Shown here in pieces: positions 24,110 to 35,599 of a DNA stretch of 64,000 bases; position 1 is the stretch's first letter; each line of letters opens with the position of its first letter. Under the pieces are notes generated by a model. That model made no database searches and was not told the origin of the DNA. It worked only from the letters and a program-made list of their open reading frames with translations. Where the stretch lies: NCBI GenBank assembly GCA_022478985.1, contig JAKSZP010009484.1:49825-113824 (forward strand), in the 5' to 3' direction. Both the position numbers and the translations under genes were made by a program. Source of the stretch: Massospora cicadina (taxonomy: Eukaryota > Entomophthoromycota > Entomophthoromycetes > Entomophthorales > Entomophthoraceae).

Positions 24110-27100
24110 ATACGGATGAAGGAACTTAGTGTGTACTCAATCTACAACCCAGCCGCCTTGATCCTTAATGGTACATACATCTTCAGACAATTTCTCCAAA
24201 ATGACAAATGGACCCTTCCAGAGCGAGGCTAGCTTATGTGCGTGGCCTGCGCTATGAGTGTCACAATATACTACTAAATCTCCTTCATTAAACTTATTCA
24301 CCATAGCCTGTTTGGCGTCATCATAGCTCTTCTGAATAGTTTTTCAACTAATCACATTTTGATAAGCTTCTGATTTTAACTTGATTAGGGTCTTCGCCAG
24401 TTGCTCAACATAGTTATTTGGGTTAATTGTTGGGTGAACTGAGTACTGAGTATAATAATGGAGGTAGAGCGGGCTGTCTACCATACAAAAGTCAAAATGG
24501 AGAGTGGCCTGTGCTGCCGTGGTGTCCAATATTGTATGCAAACATGGTCACACTAATTGAAGTTGCACATTGCAAAGGCGCCAAGGCTGCGTTTTTGCGT
24601 AAAATGCTGATTAAAGTGCCATTCACTCGCTCTACCATACCATTAGTCTCAGGATGGTATGGTATTGACAACACTCCTTTGATAGACATCAACTCATTTA
24701 TCTGTTGTACCATTTGGGCAGTAAAATTCATGCCATTGTCTGTCAATATCTTCTAGGGCATCCGTGCTTATAGATAATATTATCCATAATGAACTTGGAA
24801 GTAGTTAGGGCCCTGACGTCTCAAATTGCTTTCGCTTTCACCTATTTCATTAAATGGTTGATAGCAACAATTATGTATTTGTTGCCTAGGCTACTCACAG
24901 GCAAAGGGCCAATTACATCAATCAACATGGTATGCCAGGCCCAGTCAGGTTTGATCAGCCGATATTTCACATCTGACTTCATAGGTTTTGTGATTTGGCA
25001 TGAATGTTATATCTTGAGCACATCTTGGATAATGAATTTCATGGAATCCCAATAATAACTGGATCAAAGTAATTCTAGTGTATTAGTAATGCCCCATGTC
25101 CAGTAGCCTTGTGTGCTTGTGTAATAATCTCCATTCAATCAGAAGGTTTTGGGAAGATTTGACAATGCCCTGCGGGCATAAGTTTGTATAGAACTCCATC
25201 TCAATATTTGGTGTTGATTAATGCTTTCTCAATCACTTTTTGGACTTCAGGTGGCTCATCTTCATATGTTTGATTAATCATTTTTTCATGAAGCTCATCG
25301 GCAAATTGCTCAGGACAGCTACAATGGGGAGTCGCAATAGTCCATCTGCATTTTGATGGGCCGCTCCAGCTCTGTGAATAATTTCATAATTGTATGCTTG
25401 TAATTTCAGAGCCCAGCGGGCTAAACGTCCTTCAGGTTCCTTGAGATTATGGAGCCATCATAATGAGCTGTGATCCGTTACTACTTGAAACTTGGTGCCA
25501 TGAATGTAAACCCAAAATTGTTTACAAGCATAGATGATGGCCAGGCATTCTCTTTCAGTCACCGTGTAGTTACGTTCATGCTTATTCAGCGTCCTGCTGC
25601 AATAAGCGACCAGATGCTCCTCTCCATCATCCCCAATCTGTGATAGTACACCACCAACTGCAGTCAATGAGGCGTCAGTTTGTATGATAAAAGGCTTGCT
25701 GAAATTGGGATATTGGAGGATAGGCGCCGAGCTCATTTTGTTTTTCAAAGCCTCAAAGGCTTGTTGGCATTCCTCTGCCCAGAAAAAATGAACTCCTCCT
25801 TTTAGCAAGTGGAATAGAGGCTTGGCAATCTTTGCGAACCCTTCCACAAATCTTTGATAGTATCCTACCATGCCTAAGAACACTTGGACATCTCTCATAC
25901 TCGTCGGAGGTTGCATTTTGTTAATCGCCTCCACCTTTTGAGGCTGAGGCTGCAAGCCCTTGGAATCAATGACGAACCCAAGGTATTCCAATTGTTCTTT
26001 AAAGAATTGGCATTTTCTAGGTTTTATCTTCAGATTGGCCTTCAGCAGACGTTTGAACACTTGCTTGAGGTGCTCCAGATGTTTGGAAAACGTTTGCAAA
26101 AAAGACATTGATGTCATCCAGGTACACCAGAACGCAGGACAATTTAAGGTCCCCCAAGATCGTGTCCATTGTGTGCTGAAAGGTTGCCAGAGCATTACAC
26201 AGCCCCTGGGGCATGCGTGTCAGTTGAAAAAGCCCTTGAGCAGCAATCATCGCGCACTTTTCCTGCTCCTCTGGTGGCAACTCAATTTGCCAATATCTGG
26301 AGATGAGGTCCATTGTGGTAAAGTACTTCACCCCTCCCAGACGGTCCAGAGCATCGTCAATTCTGGGCAACAGATATGAATCCTTTTTTGTAATGGCATT
26401 GAGGCGTCAATAATCAATCACAACTTGATTGCTGCCATCTTTCTTTTTTATGATTAAAATGGGGCTGGCCCATGGGCTTTTGGAAGGCACTATCATTCCA
26501 CTTTTTAGCAATTTGTCTAACTCTTCACTGACTATTTTGTTACTGGCTCTGGGGTGCCGAATTGGCCTCATTCTAATAGGCATATGATCCCCGGTATCCA
26601 ACAAATGCTGAACACCTTTTGCACAACCTAAATCTTGGTCATCTTTGGCAAAAATTTTGGAGTAACGTTCAAACAACTCTAGCGCTTCATCCTTCTGTTG
26701 TTCCAATAATCTGGTGAATGATTCTTGGGGTATTAATGCATGTGCCCCGAGGGCTTGGGTTGGTAAGCCAAACTCAGATAAATCACCAAATTTGACAGCT
26801 GATATTAACTCATCCCTCAGTAGTAGGTGCACAAAAGCGACTACTTGAAATTTCTTGACCTTAATATTTTGGCTGGTCAAGTTTGCTAGTAAGACATCAA
26901 TCTCTCCATGCCCCAGTATAAGTATTCCAGGCGCCACACTAGGTTCCATTGGAGAATGATGCCACGGGGGTACGACCTCCCCATACAGTCCTTCTGGAAT
27001 ATCCAGTGTAGTCCCAGTTCTCATAACCAGTTGATGGCCTGGAGCTATTGTCACGTCCTTATTCACATGTAGAGGTATTCCTCAATTTTTGTTTATGGCA

Positions 27101-27906
27101 GTTGGCATGGGGCGGCTTCGATTCCCCCGCTGAATATACCCTACTGGTATTATCCCATCGGCATAAGATATATTGATAAAATTCCTATGACAGCTTGCGG
27201 GCTTCATATCATTGCATGAGTAATAAATTGGAATTGATTGGCCCAATATTGTCAAGATGTTTCCTTTAAAATCGCATGAGATCCCATAGGTCCTTAAAAA
27301 ACTAGTTCCAATTAATATGTCATAATTGGCGTTTGGAAGCACTATAGCAGGTGCAGCTACTACCAAAGCTCCAAATCATAGTGGCAAAGCGCTGTAAGCT
27401 CCTTCACTCTTAGTGCTGTTAAGGCCTGCAGTCCCATATTCTTGATGATGGTCAATATCTGGAGCTATTTTCAGTTTCTTAACCAGCTTTGTGGAAACAA
27501 TGTTTACAGGTGCTCCGCTATCAACAATAGCTACAACTTTAACCTTGTTGACTAGGATATCCACGTAAGTGCACTCAGAATAGTAAGAATCAATAGAGTT
27601 TACTAAATGAATATGGGAAGAGTCCAAAGAGTTAAGAGTGTGCTTCAGAGTATTTCCAATACTGGGACATTCATTGATGAATGTGTCAATTGGCATTGCT
27701 ATATTGACCCCTTTCAGGCTTGGGGTATTTGCTGCATTGCTCAGCCCATCAGCTGGAATATTCTCAAGTATTTGTTGCACATAGGGTTTAGCGACTACCT
27801 CAGAGGCTTCAGGTATGACAACCTTACTCTGGGAGTGAGTTACTGCATGTACGTTGGAGAAATCTTCATTTGATACTAAAATAGATTCAATTTTATTGTC
27901 TAACAA
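24110..27906 (-). pseudogene. Ty3-3 pol: protease, RT, RNase H, integrase (few lesions)
   Basis: The protease active site DSGAPV is intact at 27522 downward, with the ILIGTSFLRTYG flap region in the next frame. RT runs from about 26570 (SPWASPILIIKKKDG) with an intact YLDD box at 26124-26113; a frameshift follows near 26100. RNase H is continuous to 25458 (IQTDASLTAVGGVLS, then ERECLAIIYACKQF). The integrase core at 24746-24492 retains the second Asp and the Glu (MTDNGMNF and YHPETNGMVERVNG). Only a handful of stops and one or two frameshifts break it, making this the youngest-looking pol here. It lacks a chromodomain. Confidence 0.9.
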
Positions 27907-28045
27907 GGCCTTATGGCCATTGTTTTCTTGTCAATTGGGTGGGACTAGTGTCTTAGGCACAATAGAGTGTCCCGCATCTATTGTGCTTGTTCTTTTCCCT
28001 CCTCTTACACATTGTCAGGAAGGACTACGTTGACATTTCGCTGAT

Positions 28046-30080
28046 GGCATCAGGAAGCATAGTGACCTTTACTATGGCAATTAAAGCAAGCAATTTCACT
28101 CACTGGCCATGAGGCTCCTGCATTTGAGTTTTGCTCATTTCTTATAAGCGGATTACTTTCAATCTTCTTATTGGTTTCAAAGGGCTTTCCAGCAAAGGCA
28201 GCGGTTCCCAATTTGTAACCAGTATTAGGAGGGCCATAATTTTTTGAGCATCTGCGCAAGTAGTCAACCAATTCAGATGTCGCAAGGTTTTGCACGAAAG
28301 CAGGCAATAAGGTGTTTTATAGATTAGGGTAAGGTTCTACTGCATGCTCTAGTGCAATTTTGGCATCAAATTTGATTATAGCCCGCGCGCCTAAGAGAAC
28401 CTGAGCTTTGTGATAGAATCAATCTGCAAATTTGTCAATTGCTTCATCTTTCTTAAAGCTTATGTTCATAAACTTTGATTTTCTGGTTGACATCTGCTCT
28501 GGACCTCCAATATCATGAAGCACGGCCTCCTTGACTTCAGCATATTTTGGATTTCTCGTTAATATGAGGCATAATCAACTCAATGCTCCACTCATCCAAG
28601 CAGTTAATCATGGTGGCTGCTTTGTTGCAGTCGCTGGCCCCATGCATGGCCATTTTGAAACATTTGACAAAAGTGGTAATACTTCCATTCTTGTCAAAAG
28701 CTGGAAGGTTTGCTGGTTTATAATTATCGCTTCCCTGTTCCTGGTTATCACAATTATTTCTAGGTTGACTAGAGCCAGGCGTACTAGGGCACTGGGGCAT
28801 TGTATCCCAGTTTGAGGCGCTAGGGTTGGCCAAAGCAATCATATTGCTAGGCAGTTGTCAACTTGGCCCAGCATCCGTTTCAGTAGCTATTTCTGAAGCT
28901 TCATCCTCATAATATTTGGAAGAATTTCCATTTGAGTGGGTTGTAGCACATTGACAACGCCCGTCAGCCAGAGTTCAAATTTGCTCATTGATTTCATTTT
29001 CCCAATTGACATTATTTTAGTTTTTTAATTTTAATTTCACAATTTTCTCATTCAGGCTAGTAGTTTGTAGCTGCAAGGTGGAAATCACTTGGTTCTTCTC
29101 TTTTATGGCCTTCTTGCACTGATTCAATTCTCCATGGAGATTATTATTTGAATCATTGATAACATTCACATCATCATTGAGATTATTGATCTGTAGATTA
29201 AGACAATCAATAGAGTCTCGATTTTTTTCATTTTTCACCCATTGGTCCTCAAATTGTGTTTGCCAGTAATTGATTTTTCTGGTGTATTCGTCCTTCATCT
29301 GCAAAATTTGGGCGCTCAGGCATCAATACTGGTCACAAAATTCATCGTTATGGTTTAACTGTGCCTCTTGGGCTTTGTGATTAAGACTTATGGACTCTGA
29401 AGCATTAATAGAAGTCTGAGTGATATTGCTGACCCAAGATTTGGTGACTCCTCTTTCCTCTAAGAAATTTTCAAAGATAGGATGCAATCTGTCATTTAGC
29501 TCTTGTGCTAATACTGCTACCCGGTCATTAGCCCAAGTGGCTAAGTTGTGATTTGCCTACAAACTTGAATAGACCTCAGCGAAGTTGGCTTCCAATCGCT
29601 CATTTAGAATTTGGGCCACCTGGCTGGAGTTGCGAGAAAGTTCACTAACTCAGTAATGGCTGCATGATGGCGGGCAATTGTCATCTGAGAATTTCTAGAG
29701 GTGGGATGTACAAATTCAATTAAGTTTTGGGTGATATTCTCTATCCTGATTAAATTGTTTCAGATCTGAGCTACACTTAATTGATGATGAGCAAGATATC
29801 TCATCCACAACACATCTTACTGTTGTTGGCAGTAAAAAGGGTTGCTACTATTGTCCGCGGGCCCTTGGCCTAATTGATACCCTCTTAACAACTGCTGCTC
29901 AAGATGTTCCAGCTCTTCCGGTGAAATGGGATTGTCAGGATAGGTAATGATGGGTACTTCTTCCCAATTAATCTGGGACACAGTCATTTCAGTGTTCCCA
30001 TTGGGGCCGGTGATGGTTCTGAATATTTGATTGGGATTGCTTCCCTGTTCAGCACAATCACCATCTGCGGTCCCAGCCAT
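28046..30080 (-). pseudogene. Ty3-3 gag with coiled coil and zinc knuckle (broken)
   Basis: The first ATG (30080-30078) lies inside the primer binding site, 10 bases from the LTR, and opens MAGTADGDCAEQGSNPNQ. A long coiled-coil segment (29304-29017, with NDDVNVINDSNNNLHGELNQ) precedes the capsid region (28842-28537). The nucleocapsid zinc knuckle CFNCHSKGHYAS is followed by a stop and then the last Cys, near 28090-28046. The long N-terminal coiled coil is shared with Ty3-5. Several stops interrupt it. Gag forms the retrotransposon particle. Confidence 0.82.
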
Positions 30081-30088
30081 GAGCGCCA
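30069..30088 (-). promoter_or_regulatory. Ty3-3 primer binding site
   Basis: Minus strand TGGCGCTCATGGCTGGGACC starts two bases inside the 5' LTR, the usual place for the tRNA primer site. The implied tRNA 3' end is CATGAGCG plus CCA. Ty3-4 and Ty3-5 carry a related site, TGGTGCTCACTA. I infer an Arg-like tRNA but cannot verify it here. Confidence 0.7.
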
Positions 30089-30090
30089 CT

Positions 30091-30969
30091 TGTTGAATAT
30101 TTGGGCTGTAGACAGATGGCTGGTCCTTCTTTGTCTGTGGGGCAGAGTTTTGGGCGTCTGCTGTATGAGGACAACATATAGGATGGTGATTTAGAATTCA
30201 ATTTAAAGCTTATCATTGGCACTTTAATGGTATACGTTGTCATTTCACTTGGATGATGGCACACCGCCCTGATCTTACTGATCCCAAGTGAAAATTGACT
30301 AATATAAAAAATGAACATACTAAACAAAAAAGTTTATAAATTAAATTATAAACAAATCCAGTAGTGAAAAGATATTTTATTAGTGTAAATGCAAAGTTAT
30401 TTATAGGGTCCAATGTTAACCACATCTTACCCATGACACCTTACTTTTCATTGACCATTGGCCACATAAAAAGTTTTTAATGACGTCTACAAATACTTTG
30501 ACTCAGGGCATCATGCTCAGCCTCAGAGTCAGAGTAAACACCATCATCATCTTTGAAATGGTGTTTCGTCATATCTTCAAAATAGCTGAACCAATTCACT
30601 TTCACATGCAATCAGCAGCACATACCAAGGCGATTTGTATCACTAAATAGTAATTAATTCGATCAAAAACTTGACTGACATTAAAAACTAATTTTGACAT
30701 AGACCACAAAGCCCACGTGCCCAAGTCATTAAATCAAAACTTAAATTTAAGTTTGACCTAACCAACAAAGCCCTCAGGCCCGTGTCATTATAGTCAAATA
30801 TAATTAAGTGAAATCGCTAGGCTGTGAATTCTAAGCTTTGCATAAGCTTAGAATATACCTGACCCATAATCGCTAATATCTAATATGATCCATAATAAGT
30901 TTCTAAACAGCTAACCTTATCATATCCCTATCGAATATCCAACAATTAGGTCCAGTCAATTACTCAACA
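30091..30969 (-). repeat. Ty3-3 5' LTR
   Basis: 879 bp, paired with 21889-22770; begins tgttgaatat on the plus strand and ends ttactcaaca. Confidence 0.95.
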
Positions 30970-32570
30970 GTGAACAATCAAGAATGGTTGAGATATAGAC
31001 TCTGGGTGGAGATTAATTCAATATACACCTACTTTGGGAGCTCTGAAGACACAGTATATTCTCTGTTAATGATTATGGTGTGCAAGGCTGGGGATGATAG
31101 CCCATAATCATTATAGAATAAGTCATCAGAGTTGATGCTATTAATGAATTAAACTAATATTATCATTTTAAATAAGACATTACTAAAAAAGTTTCATCAG
31201 ACGTTTAAGCAAATTTATGTGTCATAGTAGGACTTTTATGCATATTCAATACCAACGCATCCTGGCTCTTGATAGCCATGCCAGCGAGGTAGCATTCATC
31301 ATTGTATGACTAGATAAATGAATTTATTACATTGTACAATATAGTATACCACTTCAACTTCATTAATGCTTTTCTTATATTTTCTTCCTCTGAAGAAGTC
31401 ACATGTTGAATCTGAGATTCCTTTGTAAAGTAGCTAGGCTGGTTATGGTTTTTCATAATCATTGTAACCATATTAGGCTCATAAAAATTTAGGTTGCAGT
31501 GGTGGAGATAATTTACATTTCAGTTGTGGTGTTTCAGTATTCATACCAGTAGCATGGACCTTTATAATGCTTTATAGGGTTTTTATGCATGGTAGAAAGC
31601 GATCTGAGCACTATAATGACTCAGAACCTTGGCCCCATAAAAAACCTGAGACTCATAGTAAAAGTAATCATCAAAAGCTGAAACTTATTCATCTTGTTTG
31701 TAAGTAATAGTAAAAGAGAAGGTTCTTTGTCCTATCACAAATTCTACCCCACCAAAATTATTAATATTAACGGCTTTTTGCATTAGCTTAAGACATGTCA
31801 GCTTCACAAATATTAGGCATTAATAGTCCATGTATAGTATGGTCAAATAGATTCATTAATTGGCATGTTTGACCTAGTCAGTTGCATTCCCCATAATTAT
31901 ATCAGATATCTGCATGAAGGTGTGATTACTACTCATTTATCAGATTTAGACATTTTTGCAGGGTTAACTTGATAATAATTGTTAAGCCCTGGTTCTCATT
32001 TAGGCTGGGATGAAATGGCAGATCAATCAATATCAGTAGTGCAGGGGTGGTAGTATCAGAAATGAAGGCCGCGGTGAAAGCGCAGGTAGAATGTGAATGA
32101 GCAGCGCTAGAACAGCTGCTGTAGTAGCCTGAACTGGGGGTTACTGAATATTTGTAAGATCATAATAATAGGAATGGAAGTACAGTTTTAACTGTAGTTA
32201 ATTTGGCTACCATCAGCGCCTCATTGCCATCAGTTTTATAGGCATTGGCTTTATCTAATGTAAACAACTATTTGGCCAAGGGCTGAGCCTCCATATGCGC
32301 TTGCTGCATTTAAAAAAGCCATATCTAAGTTACTGACGGATTTAATCACCTGGTCAGTAAAATTAACATCTTCCACCTCAAGTTTCTAAGTATAGCTTAA
32401 AGACTAGAACACAAATTGATTATCATTAGTCTTGGTTCTAAATTAAGGTTTTCAGGGAGTCAATCTCTTGTTTGAGGTCAGAGATGAAGTGATTAGGTCT
32501 CCCATGTTATGATACATAGTAAAATTTTGAACAAGGTTGCAACAAGTACCCCAATTAGTGAGCACAAAGG
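30970..32570 (-). other. Unclassified, possibly decayed gag of the split element Ty3-6
   Basis: No intact gene. On the minus strand near 32390-32260 a frame reads KLEVEDVNFTDQVIKSV and DMAFLNAASAYGGS before breaking. At 32556-32567 the plus strand tagtgagcacaa is the complement of the primer-binding motif used by Ty3-4 and Ty3-5, placed just before repeat R1 copy 2. Position therefore suggests a 5' LTR, primer site and gag on the minus strand. The gag identity is inferred from position only. Confidence 0.35.
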
Positions 32571-33546
32571 TAAAAAATTCATTGCTTAGGCGTCAATTTT
32601 ATTGGCACAGGTAAATTCACACTAGTCAACAGGCAATCTGTACTAAGACTGATGTCTGGGAAAATAGGAAATATTACCCAAAATTAGTTAAAATATTTTT
32701 AAAAATAAGTATAAGCACACCATATTATTTACTACTCCCAGTGGCTATTAAATGGATGGTTATTGTCCTCATAATAGTAATTATATTAAGATAATGTAGA
32801 AAATAAGATCCCAAATGGTGGTTAGCCTGTCAGGGTAATTCCTTCTTCCACTCTAGTGCATGTTTTGTTCAACACATGTTCAAAACCTGTACTGGCTATA
32901 AAAAATCTTAGTGTGGTATATTTGTCCTAAGGTTGAACCGCCTCAATTACTTTTAAAAACATGATCCCTTTCCTGATTATAATCCCTCCTGGATATGAAT
33001 TCTCACTAACAGGGTTCCCATTGTTGCAACTAAACAGCGATTTATAAATTGCAGTATAGTTGCATAAAATTAAAATTAGATCATGGAAATAATGTCTAAG
33101 GCTTAGCAATTTGCATAAAGGTATTACTCAGCCAACTACAACTGAGAAACTCATGAATGGAAAAAGATTATTAATGCTGACCCTGTTGACAACTAGCTTA
33201 CACTGGCGCAGGAACAAGGAAGTTAATAATAAATTATCTTTAGTGAAGAAAAATTGATGCCAAGGGATGAGTTAATATATATATAGGATCTTGCAAGTTG
33301 TACAGGCGTGGTTTAAAACTTTGATACAAAAAATTAATTATTAGCACTTGTGATGCCATACTAAGGTAATTGATAGTAAATTCATACTACAAATTAATAT
33401 ATATATGTAATAACGTGGGGCGTGTGGTAAAGTAATCCATGGTAATCCATCCTTAGATTAACATTGGTGTAGCATAAAATTAGACAGAACCTTTTGTCTA
33501 CATATTAGTTATATAAAATAAATTAAGTAAAAAAAAAATTAAAAAC
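32571..33546 (-). repeat. Repeat R1 copy 2, possible 5' LTR of Ty3-6
   Basis: A diverged direct copy of 13081-13835, interrupted by a SINE at about 32815-32949. The primer-binding-like motif beside its left edge supports an LTR in minus orientation. Exact ends are uncertain. Confidence 0.5.
32815..32949 (+). mobile_element. tRNA-derived SINE-1, degraded copy
   Basis: It aligns with the SINE at 46957-47083: head ggtggttagcc, a middle segment ending in aaacctgtactggcta, and tail agtgtggtat then cctcaatta. It interrupts repeat R1: R1 copy 1 continues across the site. Flanks aataagatccc and aacatgatccc may be a worn target duplication. Confidence 0.75.
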
Positions 33547-34583
33547 ATGGCTGTCAGACCAACTGTAATACACATCTTTATGATGAGAATTCATTTCAAT
33601 AAAGCCAACTTCCTTGGGTTTTATTGGTTCAGATTAATGAAAAAGTTACCCCAATACCAAAATCAGATAACCCTATCCATCTTACTCATATCTTCAACAA
33701 ATAATATGATGTACAAGTCTCATTTGTCATTATACCCTACAACCCCATGCCACACCATTCATGGGTACTATCAGCTCTCTATTTAGAGAGTCTCATCCCC
33801 TTAAAGTATACCTTCTGTAAGGCTATCACAAAGTCTTTCTCTCTGCTGACAAATGTTCTAAACCCCCAGTCTCCCCTTCTTATTTTTGCCCCTACTAAGT
33901 ACAAAATTACCATGCTTTACCAAAATGCCAAAAAAACACAAAAAAGTTACTGCTATTTCTAAGTTTGGTTTTTAATCCAGCATTACCCAGATTAAATTTG
34001 CACATTTTTCACTCTCACTAAGCCGTGTCTCCAAGCTGAACATGACATGGATGAGTTAATCACAGCCCTCTGGTTGGCTAAATTTTGGCCTATACATCTA
34101 AAGTTGATTGCATAATCTGAATTTCCTCATGCCTTTGATATCTGCCTTGTGCCATATTCTCTCCTTTGTCTTCATAAAATACAAAGATAAACGCAACCCC
34201 TCCACCATGATTATATAGAGTTTTATATCTTTGTCTGAATCATTTTACTTTAGTTTTTAATTTTCTCCATTTCAGCTTCTTTGGGCGTTTTGGTCTGATT
34301 TTACTTTATTTTTTGTCTATTTTGCTCATATTTGAGCCTTTTATAATAGTCCGCTTGTCAACCTCAGCTCACTTAACTTGTGTGGCCAACTTGCTGCTCA
34401 GTGGATCTGGTACATAGAGAATAGGCACCAGACAACTGCCATGAAGGGCATGATAATCCCTATTTAACAAATCTTTTGCTATTGCTATCTGATGTTGCAT
34501 TAATATGTTGTTTAAGCTGATTGAGCCCATGGCAAAACTCTATTTGACACTCTTTGACATTCTCTATTTAGATTGGCCTTTAG
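33547..34583. other. AT-rich unclassified stretch
   Basis: Only short open frames without motifs (for example 33547-33786). It is the flank into which Ty3-4 was inserted. Confidence 0.4.
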
Positions 34584-35338
34584 TGTCAATTATCTAGATA
34601 TTTGACATGATGAAATAAATATTGACTCTTCGCCTCCAACTGCAGAATTGGCGCTTAGGCCTTAAAGGGGGTTAAAGAAATACCTCAGTTAATTACCCAG
34701 AAAAATTGATAGTCAGTATGGCTTAAATTGACCTTAAGAAAATTCTGTTTTACCAATTTAAGCCTAAGATACCTGAGATAAAATTTTGTCAGATCAAAAT
34801 GAAGGATCATTAGAGGGTATGTGACTACTACTTAAGGTGGCACATGAGGCAGTAATTTTAGATTAACCTGATAAGGGTAAGAACCAAGAATCTGCCCAAC
34901 AATCAATCTAAGTGATACCAAATCTCATCCAACTTGGTACATATAAATATTATTTTATCCTATCAAAATATGCTACAAAAGCATAATACCATCTGTAATG
35001 CATTGCCTGAACAAGAGCCTGCCATCCAGGTTTTTTCTTCTATTAATTAAATAACCATTTCCTTTTGGTATTTATATTTTAGGTGTGAAATATAAAAACC
35101 CCTATCTTATATTCTAATAAAGTTGTCAATACTTCTATATCACATTTTCTATTTAACTTCATCAAGTCCATTTCACCATACTTACCATAGGACGGATACT
35201 CTAGCTGACAGGACATAAGCGGTGATTTTTCATACTTTAAAATTAAAATATACTTGTTGTGCATCTTAGATGGCTTCAAGTATTGACCATTGGACTTCTT
35301 GGGCACAGCATATCAAGCTCAAAATGGTAGCCTAAAAG
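34584..35338 (+). repeat. Ty3-4 5' LTR
   Basis: Starts tgtcaattatctagat, matching tgccatatatccagat at 48852. Shared blocks include gataagggtaagaa, caagaatctgccca and catacttaccatagga. It ends just before the primer binding site at 35340; the last few bases are approximate. Confidence 0.82.
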
Positions 35339-35339
35339 A

Positions 35340-35356
35340 TGGTGCTCACTACAGGG
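35340..35356 (+). promoter_or_regulatory. Ty3-4 primer binding site
   Basis: TGGTGCTCACTACAGGG lies immediately inside the 5' LTR and matches the Ty3-5 site, which reads TGGTGCTCACTAAAGGG. Confidence 0.7.
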
Positions 35357-35556
35357 ACCCAGCCAAAGCTTAAAAATACCTGCACTTAATTATTCGCACC
35401 ATTTAAGATAACCTTATTTATAGTGTCACCTGATGGATGCACAAAGGAAACGTGAATAAAATGACTAAATTGGAAGTTCACCCATCATCACATTTAAAAG
35501 AATTTCAAATAAATCCTATGGAGATTATCAAATCTTTTCATTTAACATAGATTTCT

Positions 35557-35573
35557 TTTTTTAGTACTAAATG
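35557..35573 (-). mobile_element. 17-bp micro-insertion (copy 2) with 16-bp TSD
   Basis: tttaacatagatttct occurs at 35541-35556 and 35574-35589, flanking 17 bp made of a T-run, tagtacta and aatg. The T-run and tagtacta are the reverse complement of the terminus of the 46-bp insert at 3293. Confidence 0.85.
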
Positions 35574-35599
35574 TTTAACATAGATTTCTAATGAAGAAG

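Larger units (their letters stand above)
21889..30969 (-). mobile_element. Ty3-3: complete Ty3/gypsy element carrying a foreign insert
   Basis: A 9.08-kb unit bounded by LTRs 21889-22770 and 30091-30969, flanked by gtgag (21884-21888) and gtgaa (30970-30974), a 5-bp duplication with one mismatch. On the minus strand the order is primer binding site, Gag with coiled coil and zinc knuckle, protease, RT, RNase H, integrase, polypurine tract (GGCGGGGGAAG). Pol is the least decayed in the window. About 1.3 kb near the 3' end (22790-24105) does not belong to it. A solo LTR of the same family lies at 51258-52145. Confidence 0.93.
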
